From: Deinococcus fonticola
GTDB taxonomy: Bacteria; Deinococcota; Deinococci; Deinococcales; Deinococcaceae
DNA length: 64,000 nucleotides
Direction of reading: 5' to 3'
NCBI RefSeq assembly: GCF_004634215.1
Contig: NZ_SMMH01000001.1
Span: 124,001-188,000, forward strand
Part shown: one piece after another, positions 19,742 to 30,698 of the stretch
How positions within the stretch are numbered: position 1 is the first letter of the stretch
Layout of the letters: each line of letters starts with the position of its first letter
Position numbers and translations under genes: made by a program
Notes under the pieces: generated by a model
Told to the model about the DNA's origin: nothing
What the model saw: the letters and a program-made list of their open reading frames with translations, nothing else
The model's database searches: none

Positions 19742-20935
19742 ATGAGCCAACCGGAAATTAATTTCGCGGATGCCCTGCGTGAAGTCGCGCAGGCCCGCAA
19801 CATCAACGAGATGCAGCTGATCGAGGCGTTCGAGCAGTCCCTCGCGCAGGCCTACACCCGCAACGTGGAGCCGGACAAACGCATCGAAGTTCACCTCGAC
19901 CCGCAGTCGGGTGAACTGGAAGTGCTGGTCGTGCGTGAAGTCGTGGAGAAGGTGGAGGACGAGAACCTTCAGATCTCGCTGGCCGACGCGCTGGAACTCG
20001 ATTCCGGCGTGGAACTGGGCATGGAGATGGAATTCCCGGTCGACCGCGAGAAATTTAGCCGCATTGCGTTGCAGGCCGCCAAGCAGACCCTGACGCAGAA
20101 AATGCGCGAAACCGAGCGTAACGTGGTGTTCAACGAGTACAAAGACCGTGAAGGTCAGGTCCTCACGGCGCAGATCGTGCGCAGCGACAACAAAGGTAAC
20201 TGGTTCGTGGAACTGGGCGCGGGTGAGGCGATTCTGCCGCCGCGCGAGCAGATTCCCGGCGAGAAGCTGACCCCCGGCAACCGCGTCAAGATCTACCTGA
20301 AGGAAGTCCGCAAGACGCCCAAAGGCCCCACTATCCTGGCTTCTCGTGCCGACGAGCGGCTGCTGGATTACCTGCTGCGCCAGGAAATTCCCGAAGTGGC
20401 GAACGGCATCGTGGAAATCAAGGCCATCGCCCGCGAGGCCGGGCAGCGCAGCAAGGTGGCGGTGTTCAGCCACAACAGCAACGTCGACCCCATCGGCGCG
20501 TGCATCGGGCACCGTGGCAACCGCATTCAGGCGGTAACCGGTGAACTCGGGCGCGAGCGCGTGGACGTGATCCTGTGGGACGCCAACACCCGTGAATTCA
20601 TTCGCAACGCCCTCTCCCCGGCAAAAGTCGGCCTGATCGAAGCCGACAGCGAAAGCCGCGAGGCCGGCGTGACGGTCACGCCGGATCAGCTCAGCCTCGC
20701 CATCGGCAAAGGCGGGCAGAACGTGCGCCTGGCCGCGAAACTGACCGGGTTCAAGATCGACCTGCGGGAAACCGCCGCCGTCAGCGACCTGGACGCCGCC
20801 ATGCAGCAGGCCATGCAGGATGAACAGAGCGGAGGCGAACCGCAAGGCGCGGCGAAATCCGCCTTCGACGCCCTGTTCGCCGACAGCAAGAGCGTGGCGA
20901 CCGCCAGCCCCGACGACGTTCAACAGGAAGAGTAA
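19742..20935 (+). CDS. nusA: Transcription termination/antitermination factor NusA
   Basis: Binds RNA polymerase and modulates pausing, termination and antitermination. The 397-residue product contains the N-terminal polymerase-binding domain (about 1-130), an S1 domain (GQVLTAQIVRSDNKGNWFVEL), KH1 (VAVFSHNSNVDPIGACIGHRG) and KH2 (LSLAIGKGGQNVRLAAKLTG). It lacks the two C-terminal acidic repeats of the E. coli protein, as usual outside proteobacteria, and ends in an Asp/Ser/Glu-rich tail. GGAAGAG precedes ATG 19742. NusA autoregulation is known in E. coli, which makes the attenuator in this operon's leader notable. Confidence 0.96.
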   Translation: MSQPEINFADALREVAQARNINEMQLIEAFEQSLAQAYTRNVEPDKRIEVHLDPQSGELEVLVVREVVEKVEDENLQISLADALELDSGVELGMEMEFPVDREKFSRIALQAAKQTLTQKMRETERNVVFNEYKDREGQVLTAQIVRSDNKGNWFVELGAGEAILPPREQIPGEKLTPGNRVKIYLKEVRKTPKGPTILASRADERLLDYLLRQEIPEVANGIVEIKAIAREAGQRSKVAVFSHNSNVDPIGACIGHRGNRIQAVTGELGRERVDVILWDANTREFIRNALSPAKVGLIEADSESREAGVTVTPDQLSLAIGKGGQNVRLAAKLTGFKIDLRETAAVSDLDAAMQQAMQDEQSGGEPQGAAKSAFDALFADSKSVATASPDDVQQEE

Positions 20936-20979
20936 GCCCGGTCACGCCGGGGTCAGGGTTTCGTCATGAAGGATTCGTC

Positions 20980-21294
20980 GTGAGTGAAGTTTGCCAGAAA
21001 CACGTTCCGGAACGCACCTGCGTGGCCTGCCGCAAGAAGCGCCCACAAGGGGAATTCCTGCGTTTCACGAAGGACACCCAGGGCCTCTGGCAGATGGACT
21101 CGCGCAGGGGAAAACCGGCGCGGGCAGGACGGGGCACCTACCTGTGCGCGGACAATCCCGCCTGCGGGCAGGAAAAGAAACTCCGGCGCACCTTCGGCGC
21201 TCAGGCGGAAAAAATGGCCCTGTCGGTCGCGGCTTTTCATCAACTCAATCAGGAACTCGAATCAGGAACCGCCCCCACGGGCGTCACTGGATGA
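20980..21294 (+). CDS. ylxR: YlxR-family RNA-binding protein (DUF448)
   Basis: 104-residue nucleic-acid-binding protein almost always encoded between nusA and infB. Signature residues are PERTCVACRKKRPQGEFLRF and GRGTYLCADNPAC, with the Cys pair and Arg-rich surface of the family. Its role is not settled; nucleoid association and RNase P modulation have been proposed for homologues. The GTG start has GAAGGA six bases upstream and lies 44 bases after nusA. Confidence 0.9.
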   Translation: MSEVCQKHVPERTCVACRKKRPQGEFLRFTKDTQGLWQMDSRRGKPARAGRGTYLCADNPACGQEKKLRRTFGAQAEKMALSVAAFHQLNQELESGTAPTGVTG

Positions 21295-21316
21295 ACCCAT
21301 GAGAACTTGAATTAAT

Positions 21317-21333
21317 GCCCGCTCAGTGCGGGC
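21317..21333 (+). other. Small GC hairpin before infB
   Basis: GCCCGC-tcagt-GCGGGC is a perfect six-base-pair hairpin 18 bases before the infB start codon, just upstream of its GGAGGG site. It may stabilise or segment the mRNA. No U-tract follows, so it is not a terminator. Confidence 0.45.
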
Positions 21334-21350
21334 GAACCACGGAGGGACGC

Positions 21351-23243
<1,893 letters not shown>

Positions 23244-23322
23244 TCCGCTTCTGAAGAGAAAGCGGGGTGCTGCAAGGCGTAGCATAAAAGCTAGAACCCG
23301 ATCACCTCACTTCTCTTTTCCA

Positions 23323-23356
23323 AAAGAACCCCCTCCAGCCGTGGAGGGGGTTCTTT
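23323..23356. terminator. Strong bidirectional terminator after infB
   Basis: AAAGAACCCCCTCCA pairs perfectly with TGGAGGGGGTTCTTT over 15 bases around a GCCG loop, with T-rich sequence downstream and A-rich sequence upstream. It serves infB and, on the other strand, the broken binding-protein gene. Confidence 0.92.
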
Positions 23357-23372
23357 CTTATTGCCGACCTGC

Positions 23373-24145
23373 TCAATTGCCGCAGCGCACGTCCTTGCCG
23401 TAATACTTTTTCATGAGCTGCACAGCGTCGTTGGTGCGCAGGTAACGCGCCAGGTAAATATTCAGCGACTGTTTCAGGGAATTGTTGCCCCCTGCGACCG
23501 CCATACCGGCCGGGGAGCTCCAGAGTTCCGGGCTCCAGTACAGCGGAATGGGCAGCACCTTTTTCAGCCCGCTCTGCATCGATGTCCAGGCGTAGGTGGC
23601 ATCGACCTGCCCGGCGGCGACCGCCTGAATCAGGGCCATGTTCGTGTCGTACACCTTCACGGTTTTCTCGAAGCGCAGTTTCTCGATATAGGTCAACATG
23701 ATCGACCCCTTCGAGGCCCCGATGGTTTTGCCAGCCAGGTCCGCGTTCTTGTTGAAATTCGGCACCCTGGAAACGATGGAGACACCGGAGCAGGCGTAGG
23801 CGCTGGTAAAGTCGATGTTCTTCTCGCGTGTGCTGGTCATGGCATAGTTGTTCATGGCAATGTCGATCTTGTCGTCGTTGAGCGCCGCGAACAGCTCATC
23901 GGAGGGCATGGCATTTTGACCAGCCGCAGACCCAGCACCATGTTTTTGGCCAGCGCCGCGATGAACTCCGGCTCGAAACCGGATCAGTGACCGACGGCTT
24001 CCAGATTGAAAGGGTACAGGTCGCCGGGCATGCCGACGCGCAGGAACCCGGCCTGTTGAACCTGGGCCATAGTCCTGGCCTCTGAGGTAGAAACGTGCGT
24101 GAAGAACAGAACGGAACTGAAGCTGAGGAGTGCAAATCGTTTCAT
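23373..24145 (-). pseudogene. Family 3 ABC substrate-binding protein, inactivated
   Basis: Begins at ATG 24145 with GGAG six bases upstream and a signal peptide (MKRFALLSFSSVLFFTHVSTSEA), then a normal family-3 start (AGFLRVGMPGDLYPFNLE). Two lesions follow. A TGA (23984-23986) interrupts the frame just before SGFEPEFIAALAKNMVLG. Then a 5-base tandem duplication (GGCAT twice, 23905-23914 on the plus strand) shifts the frame inside VKMPSDELFAAL. After that the frame runs cleanly to RCGN at 23373. Removing the duplication restores VKMPSDELF exactly. The remainder resembles amino-acid-binding proteins. No transporter partner genes are nearby. Confidence 0.85.
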
Positions 24146-24350
24146 GCTTTTGCTCCTGATGATGTTGAAAGTGAAGGAAGTGAAAGGAGAAAAGGCGGCA
24201 GGTTAGGCACAGTCGGCTGTGACCCGGTTAACTGCCAGCTTCCTACTTTATGAACTGGCCTTGACAAAGCTCTTAATTCGGGTACTCCGGAGCTGAGCGT
24301 AAGCCCACTTCTACCTGACGCCTGAGACTGAGGAAGGGGATGGATCGCGC

Positions 24351-24434
24351 CTGACTTCATTCTCCGTTCTAGTCACTCAATTCACTCGCGCTGCTCGGTC
24401 GAAAAGCACTCCGTTCTTCTGTCGGATGCTCTAG
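24351..24434. repeat. Dispersed repeat, copy B
   Basis: Matches copy A (14653-14773) from about ACTTC/CTCCGTTCT through CTCAATTCACTCGCGCTG, the AAAAGC block and GATGCTCTAG, with small gaps. The left terminus TCTAGAGCA found in copy A is not evident here. The terminal TAG begins the -10 box (TAGTAT) of the next gene. The 200 bases before it, back to the broken binding-protein gene, hold nothing I recognise. Confidence 0.65.
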
Positions 24435-24444
24435 TATGGCTGGC

Positions 24445-24681
24445 ATGACCGACCCTTCCCTTTCGTCTGCGCCTGACCTGACCCGCCAGCTCGAAGCCCT
24501 GGGCGGGCAGCTGGTGTGGCGTATCGGCAAGGACGAGGTGAGTGAGCAGGTCGTGGTACGGCTGGGGTTCGCGTCCGCCACGCCGCGCTTCTCGTTCCTG
24601 CCGAAACTCCGCAGTGCCAACGACGCCGAGTTGCAGGAGGCCGTGGAGGCCGGGCAGGTCGTGATCGAGTGGGTGGATTGA
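24445..24681 (+). CDS. Small unknown protein
   Basis: 78-residue acidic protein without recognised family: an N-terminal helix (LTRQLEALGGQLVWRIG), a strand pair (EQVVVRLGFASATPRFSF) and a helix ending in EAVEAGQVVIEWVD. TAGTAT (24432-24437) stands seven bases before ATG 24445, so this ATG was preferred over the one at 24436, which overlaps the -10 box. The next gene starts 11 bases after its stop, so they form an operon. Confidence 0.65.
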   Translation: MTDPSLSSAPDLTRQLEALGGQLVWRIGKDEVSEQVVVRLGFASATPRFSFLPKLRSANDAELQEAVEAGQVVIEWVD

Positions 24682-24691
24682 GGCGAAGTCA

Positions 24692-25165
24692 GTGATTCTG
24701 GAATCTGCTCAGACGTTTACCCTGAAGCACCCGCGCGGCTTTGATGAGGCCCTGCGCTTCGTGCGTTCGCCCGAGGTGTCCCTGGCCCGCGTGCGCTTTC
24801 TCTCCGACTTGACCAACCGGGACGGGCAAGTGGGCGGCCACCTGACCGTAAAAACGCCCGGCCTGGGGGACATTTACCTGCCCTTCGCCTCGCAGTTGCA
24901 GCAGGAGCCGGACGGGGCCAGCCTGCAAGCCCTGACCCTGCCGGATCGGAACTGGGTGGCCGTCGATGGGCGGGCCAGTGTTATCCCGACGGCGGACATG
25001 ACCTTCCGCTTTCATTTCACGGCGCATGTGACCCTGCCTGACGTGCCCGGCTGGGGCAGCGCGGCCTTCGAGAAGATGGTGAGTGCCGCTGCCCAGCGCA
25101 CGCTTATGCGCGTGGCCGAGGCCCTGCCGCGAGACCTTGAGGCGGCCCTGCCTACCCCTGAGTAA
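24692..25165 (+). CDS. DUF3809-like protein
   Basis: 157-residue protein that I associate, from memory, with DUF3809, a family known mainly from Deinococcus. It looks like a single alpha/beta domain of the START/polyketide-cyclase type: strands FTLKHPRGFDEALRFVRSP, VGGHLTVKTPGLGDIYLPFAS and MTFRFHFTAHVTLP, then a long C-terminal helix (AFEKMVSAAAQRTLMRVAEA). No catalytic residues can be named. GTG 24692 has GAGG eight bases upstream and follows the previous gene closely. Confidence 0.7.
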   Translation: MILESAQTFTLKHPRGFDEALRFVRSPEVSLARVRFLSDLTNRDGQVGGHLTVKTPGLGDIYLPFASQLQQEPDGASLQALTLPDRNWVAVDGRASVIPTADMTFRFHFTAHVTLPDVPGWGSAAFEKMVSAAAQRTLMRVAEALPRDLEAALPTPE

Positions 25166-25221
25166 GCGCAGCAAAGCACTCAAAACGTAGCCAGGGCGGT
25201 TCGGAACCCGTAAGCTTGAGC

Positions 25222-25794
25222 ATGACTGTCGCGTTCCCCCCGAAGGCCCCCCCAGTCACCCCTCACCCCGTTAAAACCGAACGCCACGACACCAGAAACA
25301 GGACGCACCACACCAACACCGGTGTGCGTTCCGTTCACACCTACCGCCCGGAACCGCACGGCCTGTTCGTCTCGCGCCCCTTCCAGCGTCACCCGCGCAT
25401 CCGCCACTGGCAGGCGCACCTGCTGCCGGCCCACAACCTGGTGGTGTGCCACTACGACTTCCACCACCAGCGCGAACACGATTACTACCTGGACGTGGCC
25501 CTGATCAGCGTTCAGGACGACCTCTGGACGGTGCGGGACCTGTACCTGGACGTGGTGCTGCGCGAGGGGCACAGCGCCGTCATCGTGGACACCGACGAAC
25601 TGATCGCCGGGCACGCCGCCGGGTTCATCACCCATGCTGAACTGCACCTGGCCCTGGAAGTCGCGCACCGCACCCTGAGTGCCCTCAGTGCGGCCCAGTT
25701 CAACCTGCACACCTGGGCCACAAGTCAGGGCGTCCAGCTCGACTGGGACGCGCCACACGGTGAAGGTGCGCCGCCGAGCCCGGCCCACGCCTGA
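25222..25794 (+). CDS. DUF402 domain protein
   Basis: 190-residue protein. The DUF402 core runs from about residue 40 to 165: PHGLFVSRPF, LVVCHYDFH, DYYLDVALISVQDDLWTVRDLYLDVVL and the hallmark VIVDTDELIAGHAAGFIT, whose Asp/Glu residues bind metal in characterised members. Some DUF402 proteins are nucleoside di/triphosphatases (FomD-like); that activity is possible here but unproven. TAAGCT lies five bases before ATG 25222, a leaderless pattern that separates it from the two-gene operon upstream. Confidence 0.78.
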   Translation: MTVAFPPKAPPVTPHPVKTERHDTRNRTHHTNTGVRSVHTYRPEPHGLFVSRPFQRHPRIRHWQAHLLPAHNLVVCHYDFHHQREHDYYLDVALISVQDDLWTVRDLYLDVVLREGHSAVIVDTDELIAGHAAGFITHAELHLALEVAHRTLSALSAAQFNLHTWATSQGVQLDWDAPHGEGAPPSPAHA

Positions 25795-25844
25795 ACCGGG
25801 CCATGGACTTTGAGGGGTTGCCCCAGAGCCCACAGCCCTGTCTT

Positions 25845-27674
25845 TTACATCGCGGCAGGAATCTCGATGCCGATCAGGTCAAGCGTCTCCTCGAAGGCCT
25901 GACGCAGGCGGGCCACCAGGGCCAGGCGGGCCTCACGCAGCCCCTCGTCGGATTGCAGGACGTTGGTGGCCGGTTTCCCCTTCCTGTCTTTGGCGTTGTA
26001 CCAGGCGTTGAAACTGGTCGCCAGGTCGAGCGCGTACTGGGCCACCACGTGCGGCGAGTGAATACGCACGCTCTGCGCCACCACTTCCGGCAGTTTCGCC
26101 ACCTGCTTGGCCAGCACCAGATCCACGTCCGGCAGGGCGTCCCAGTCGGCGCCTGTGCCGTCGGTGGCGTACCCGGCTTCCTGGGCCCGGCGCAGAATGT
26201 TCGCCGCCCGCACCGCCGCGTACTGCACGTAAGGCGCGGTGTCGCCGTTCAGCGAGATGACCTGATCGAGGTTGAAGTCGAAGGCCCGCGTGGGTTCGTT
26301 CCGCAGCATGGCGAAACGCAGAGCCCCCACGCCGATGCGCCGCGCGATCTCCTGCGCGTCCCCGCGCCCGGCCAGTTCCGGGTTCTTGCTCGTCAACTCT
26401 GCGAACCCCCGTTTGCCGGCCTCCTCCAGCGCAGTGTCGGCGGCCAGCGCGTGCCCTTTGCGCCCGCTGATGGTCTTGCCTTCCAGCGTCACGAACGCGT
26501 AGGAGAGGTGAACGCTGTGTTCTTTCTTGCCAGTCTCGCCCGCCACGCCCAGCGACGACCTGACCACCGTCTGCGGGTGCTCCTGGCGTGAATCGATCAC
26601 GTTGATGACCTCCACTGCGTGGCCGAAGCGCCTGGCCGCGTCGGGCTGGCCGTCGGGGGCGCTCGTCCAGATCTCGTTCCCGTCGGGGTCAGTCATAAAG
26701 GGCTTAAACTTCATGCCCTCGAACAGCCCGAACTTCCAGAACTGGTAGCCGATGTCCTTGGCCGTATAGGTGGCCGTGCCGTCCGAACGCACCAACACCA
26801 CGTTGGGTTCCTCCAGGCCTGGCATGAACTCGGACACGTTCATCACGAACGCGCCCTGGTACTTGCCTTCCTGCGGGTGGGTCGTGTACGGGCTGGCTTC
26901 CAGAATGTCCATGGCCTGCTTCAGAAAGCCGCTGCCCACCACGTCCGACTCCCAGTTCAGCAGGTCGTAGCGCGCGCCCATCTTGAAGCACGTCTCCAGC
27001 TGCGCCTTCACGGTCTGCTCCACGAAAGGGCGCAGCACCCCGGCTTCCAGCTTGTGCATGAGCTCGCGGATGCCGGGTTCCAGCGTTTCCTTCGCCGGGT
27101 CGGCGTTGAGCTGCACGTACCCCTCGCCCAGCCAGTGGTCGTACTTCTGCACGCCGTCCCACTCGCGGTTGTAATGTTCCACCGCGAACAGCGACTCGGC
27201 CGCCTGACGCCCGGTGTCGTCGATGTAATTCTGCACTTCCACGGTGTGACCGGCTGCCCGGAAAATCCGCGCCATGCTATCACCCAGAATCACGTTGCGC
27301 AGGTGCCCCACGTGCAGCTCTTTGTTGGGGTTCACGCTGGTGTGCTCGATGATCACCTTGCCGTGGCGCTCCGGCATCTGGAACGGCTGCTCCACCACGC
27401 CACGCACGAACGCCGGCACGTCCAGAAAGAAATTCAGGAACGGCCCCGCCGCTTCCACGCGCTTGATTCCCGCCGGCAGCACCACCGTCTCCGCCAGTTT
27501 CGCCGCGATCTGCGCCGGGTTCCCTCCGCCAGCCTTCGCCATCTGGAACGCGGCGGGCGTGCCGTAATCGCCGGGCTTGGTGGACGGCGTTTCCTGAATG
27601 GCCGCCTCCACCGGAATGCCCATCTGCTGCGCCGCCGCTTCCACTGCTGCTTTCAACTGCACCTTCAAATCCAT
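25845..27674 (-). CDS. argS: Arginyl-tRNA synthetase
   Basis: Class I synthetase of 609 residues that charges tRNA-Arg. The HIGH-type motif is HVGHLRNVILGD in the region after IIEHTSVNPNKELH; the KMSKS position reads ISGRKG, a normal deviation for ArgRS. The C-terminal DALR anticodon-binding domain ends the protein (QYALDLATSFNAWYN, LRQAFEETLDLIGI). TAGACT six bases before the ATG gives a leaderless transcript. No terminator is evident at its 3' end. Confidence 0.95.
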   Translation of the reverse strand: MDLKVQLKAAVEAAAQQMGIPVEAAIQETPSTKPGDYGTPAAFQMAKAGGGNPAQIAAKLAETVVLPAGIKRVEAAGPFLNFFLDVPAFVRGVVEQPFQMPERHGKVIIEHTSVNPNKELHVGHLRNVILGDSMARIFRAAGHTVEVQNYIDDTGRQAAESLFAVEHYNREWDGVQKYDHWLGEGYVQLNADPAKETLEPGIRELMHKLEAGVLRPFVEQTVKAQLETCFKMGARYDLLNWESDVVGSGFLKQAMDILEASPYTTHPQEGKYQGAFVMNVSEFMPGLEEPNVVLVRSDGTATYTAKDIGYQFWKFGLFEGMKFKPFMTDPDGNEIWTSAPDGQPDAARRFGHAVEVINVIDSRQEHPQTVVRSSLGVAGETGKKEHSVHLSYAFVTLEGKTISGRKGHALAADTALEEAGKRGFAELTSKNPELAGRGDAQEIARRIGVGALRFAMLRNEPTRAFDFNLDQVISLNGDTAPYVQYAAVRAANILRRAQEAGYATDGTGADWDALPDVDLVLAKQVAKLPEVVAQSVRIHSPHVVAQYALDLATSFNAWYNAKDRKGKPATNVLQSDEGLREARLALVARLRQAFEETLDLIGIEIPAAM

Positions 27675-27731
27675 TACGGCAGTCTAAAGGGCAAACGGGC
27701 AAAGCGGCTAAGGGCAGATGACTGAAGCGGT

Positions 27732-28469
27732 CTAGCGGATCTCGAATTTTGTCATGGGCGTGCCAAACAACCCCCAGTGTTGTATCTCGTAAACTCCCGG
27801 CTTCAACTTGATCCGCAAAGGCCAGCTTTCCAGGTGGCTTTCACCCGGTTTCAAGGTGGTTGGTCTCAGATCTCCCGTGCAAGGTTGTGTAGAAGGCGTT
27901 TCAAACATCGTTTTGCCTCGCCGGTCACGAATCAGAAATTTCGTGCCGCACAGGCGTAAATCCTGCGAGAAAACCTTGCTGGAAATGTTACGCGTCCTCA
28001 CTTGAACCGTGACTGGCTTCTCGGCCAGCACCACAGGCGGCATGACGACCTGCTGAACCACTTGCGGAGCCTGATGAACCGTAAAAAATGTCGTCAGAGT
28101 AGTCTTGTGTCCATTTAACGTGTCATTCAATGAAATGACCGCTTTATAAGGCCCGAAAGCCAGAAGCTTGGAGTAGTTGACCTTCTGAATGTGCCGTCCA
28201 CCCGGCGGAATCGTGATGTCCGTCAACGGTTCAATGCAAGCCTTAATTTCCCCCACCACTTTCCGCGTCCACTGACTCGTTATTGACGTGACTGGACAGG
28301 TGTAAATGTTGAATTTCTCTGCCTTCTTCCCGGTGTTCTCCAGCAGCACCGTGAAAGTGATCGGCTCACCGAGGATGGCATCTTTAGGCGGGTACACCGC
28401 GAATTTCAAACCCTCAGCGGAAGCCGCAGGCAGGAGACAGGAGATAATCAGCGCTGCAAGCCATTTCAT
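27732..28469 (-). CDS. Secreted unknown protein, second of a paralogous pair
   Basis: 245-residue exported protein: signal peptide MKWLAALIISCLLPAASAEG, then two beta-sandwich-like modules. Residues near 40-130 (EPITFTVLLENTGKKAEKFN) resemble intracellular-proteinase-inhibitor/BsuPI-type strands. The second module, DLRLCGTKFLIRDRRGKTMF to the C-terminus, is clearly paralogous to the end of the neighbouring protein (DLRLCITGLIIRNQHGKVVF). Conserved Cys residues suggest a disulphide. The ATG overlaps the preceding stop (ATGA), so the pair is translationally coupled. Function unknown. Confidence 0.75.
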   Translation of the reverse strand: MKWLAALIISCLLPAASAEGLKFAVYPPKDAILGEPITFTVLLENTGKKAEKFNIYTCPVTSITSQWTRKVVGEIKACIEPLTDITIPPGGRHIQKVNYSKLLAFGPYKAVISLNDTLNGHKTTLTTFFTVHQAPQVVQQVVMPPVVLAEKPVTVQVRTRNISSKVFSQDLRLCGTKFLIRDRRGKTMFETPSTQPCTGDLRPTTLKPGESHLESWPLRIKLKPGVYEIQHWGLFGTPMTKFEIR

Positions 28470-29257
28470 GGTTTCACCGCAAAGGTCTTTGACGTATTCC
28501 AGTGGCCCCACAAAATTGCAGTGTACTGTCCGGCGGGAAGTTTTAAGGGCTGCTGTCCGGTGTAAAAAAGCGGCTTGGTGATGGTTTGGCCCGGCTGAAA
28601 GGTCGTTTCATTCAGAATGTCGGGGCAGGCCAGACGTTCCCGGCGGTTGTCGAAGACGACTTTCCCGTGCTGGTTGCGGATAATTAGCCCCGTAATGCAC
28701 AGCCGAAGGTCAATGCTGGTCTTACTGCGCCATATATTCGTGAAAGCCACGCTGACGGGAATGGGTTGTCCCGCTTGCAAATCCTTCGGAATTCGCAACT
28801 GCGGAATTAGGGGCCCCGGCCCAATGCGAAGGGTGGTGCTGGCCGGCGTGGGGTTCGGGAAAGTGGGCACGGTCACGATGGCGGTGTACTCGCCCGGAGT
28901 GAGACGGAACGGAACATCCACCTGAAATGTTTTCTTCTGTCCGGGTGCGAGGGTAACGGACTTGCCGACAATGCAATTTGCCAGGGCTGGATTGAACACC
29001 TGCGGTGCGCCGCCCGCCTTGTCGAACACCTTGAACATGGGGCAGGGAATGCTCCCATCCAGCAGGACGTTGCCGACTGTCAGGGGGATTCTCGTATAGT
29101 TCGCCACTACCACGGGCAGGCGCACAGGTTGCCCCGCCAGCGCGTCCAGCGTGAATGGGCGGTAAACGCTCGGATCGGCTCCCAGCCGCACTTTGACCTG
29201 GGCCGAAGCGGCAGGTGACAGCAGGAAGGGCAACAGGCAGGCGAGCAGACGGCGCAT
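28466..29257 (-). CDS. Secreted unknown protein, first of a paralogous pair
   Basis: 263-residue exported protein with signal peptide MRRLLACLLPFLLSPAASA. Two Ig-like/beta-sandwich modules follow, with repeated phrases typical of such folds (LAPGQKKTFQVDVPFRLTPGEYTAIV, then LPAGQYTAILWGHW). Its C-terminal half is paralogous to the coupled downstream gene. Low identity elsewhere implies an old duplication. It is divergent from hemE across 118 bases, and only a weak GGGACAG precedes the ATG. An envelope or extracellular binding role is inferred only from fold appearance. Confidence 0.75.
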   Translation of the reverse strand: MRRLLACLLPFLLSPAASAQVKVRLGADPSVYRPFTLDALAGQPVRLPVVVANYTRIPLTVGNVLLDGSIPCPMFKVFDKAGGAPQVFNPALANCIVGKSVTLAPGQKKTFQVDVPFRLTPGEYTAIVTVPTFPNPTPASTTLRIGPGPLIPQLRIPKDLQAGQPIPVSVAFTNIWRSKTSIDLRLCITGLIIRNQHGKVVFDNRRERLACPDILNETTFQPGQTITKPLFYTGQQPLKLPAGQYTAILWGHWNTSKTFAVKP

Positions 29258-29375
29258 GGCTCACTGTCCCTGTTTTCGTTGACGGGGTTCTGAACACCTC
29301 GACGAACCTTCTGTTCCTGACTGACCGGACGGTACGGGACTTTTCAGGTCTGGGCGCGGCGCTAAGCTGCCGGGC

Positions 29376-30554
29376 GTGACTCGACCTCAAAGCGAACAGG
29401 TGCCGGAACCCCAGCCCACGGCCACCAGGCCCGACACCGCCCATCCCGCCGCGCAAGACCCGTCCATCGGGCGCGTTCCTGGCCGGCCAGCCGTCAGCAA
29501 GCCCGCCACCGACCCGAAAGTCCTCGATTCCGCCTTCCTGAAAACGGCGCGCGGTGAACAGGCCCCGCACACGCCGGTATGGTTCATGCGGCAGGCCGGG
29601 CGCTACATGCCCGAATACCGCGCCCTCCGCGCTGGCAAAAGCATGCTGGACTGCATCCGCACGCCGGATCTGGCCGCCGAAATCACCTTGCAACCCATCA
29701 AGGCCTTTCCGCTGGACGCCGCCATTCTGTTCAACGACATCCTGACGCCGCTGCCCACCATGGGCCTCGACCTGGACTTCGTGGGCGGCGTCGGCCCGGT
29801 GATCCACAACCCCATTTCCAGCCCGAAGGACGTGGACATGCTGGGCGTTCCCGCGACCGCAGAAAGCATGCCTTACACCGCAGAAAGCATCAAACTGATC
29901 GTGCCCGAACTCAATTCGCGCGGCCTGCCGTTGATCGGCTTTGTGGGGGCGCCGTTCACGCTCGCCAGTTACGCCATCGAGGGCAAAGGCAGCCGCAACT
30001 ACGAGAAGACCAAGCGCTTCATGTACGCCGAGCCGGCCGCCTGGGAACGCCTGATGGGCAAATTCGAGGCGCTGCTGGCCGATTACCTCACCGAACAGGT
30101 GAAGGCCGGCGCGAGTGCCGTGCAGATCTTCGACTCTTGGGTCGGCGCCCTGTCGGTCTACGACTACCGCACCTTCGTGAAGCCCGCCACCGCCCGCCTG
30201 ATCGAGCGCGTGAAGGCCCTGGGCGTTCCCGTCATCTACTTTGGCACCGGTGCCACCCACCTGATGCCCGACATGGCCAGCATGGGCACCCGTGTGGTCG
30301 GCGCCGACTGGCGCCTGCCGCTGGATGACGCCTGGAAACTCCTGCAACCCGGCCAGAGCATTCAGGGAAACATCGACCCGCTGCTGATGCAGGCCCCCTG
30401 GCGCGAACTGAAGCACCAGACCGACCGCGTGCTGGCCGAAGCGAATGGACGCCCCGGCCACATCTTCAACGTCGGCCACGGGCTGCTGCCGGAAACGCCC
30501 ATGGACGCCGTGCGGCGCGTCACAGACTACGTACACGAGAAAACCAGTCAGTGA
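29376..30554 (+). CDS. hemE: Uroporphyrinogen decarboxylase
   Basis: Converts uroporphyrinogen III to coproporphyrinogen III in haem synthesis. The catalytic signature [16 protein letters not shown] and the later [16 protein letters not shown] and [12 protein letters not shown] blocks are intact. The protein is 392 residues; homologues have about 345-355. The excess is an N-terminal Pro/Ala/Thr-rich stretch of about 48 residues before [15 protein letters not shown] 29376 is supported by TAAGCT seven bases upstream, so the extension is probably real. hemH and hemY follow 3 kb on, beyond ilvD. Confidence 0.94.
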   Translation: MTRPQSEQVPEPQPTATRPDTAHPAAQDPSIGRVPGRPAVSKPATDPKVLDSAFLKTARGEQAPHTPVWFMRQAGRYMPEYRALRAGKSMLDCIRTPDLAAEITLQPIKAFPLDAAILFNDILTPLPTMGLDLDFVGGVGPVIHNPISSPKDVDMLGVPATAESMPYTAESIKLIVPELNSRGLPLIGFVGAPFTLASYAIEGKGSRNYEKTKRFMYAEPAAWERLMGKFEALLADYLTEQVKAGASAVQIFDSWVGALSVYDYRTFVKPATARLIERVKALGVPVIYFGTGATHLMPDMASMGTRVVGADWRLPLDDAWKLLQPGQSIQGNIDPLLMQAPWRELKHQTDRVLAEANGRPGHIFNVGHGLLPETPMDAVRRVTDYVHEKTSQ

Positions 30555-30698
30555 AGTGAGGCTGGGCTGACAGCTGCCTTCTCTGCTCCGCTACGCGTCC
30601 GGAGAGGGGAGAGGAGAACACCGGGCATCCCGGCGCAGTCTGAAGCCCACTTTTAGACACCACTCCGCCACGAGCTTCAAAAGGACGGAAAATCAACC

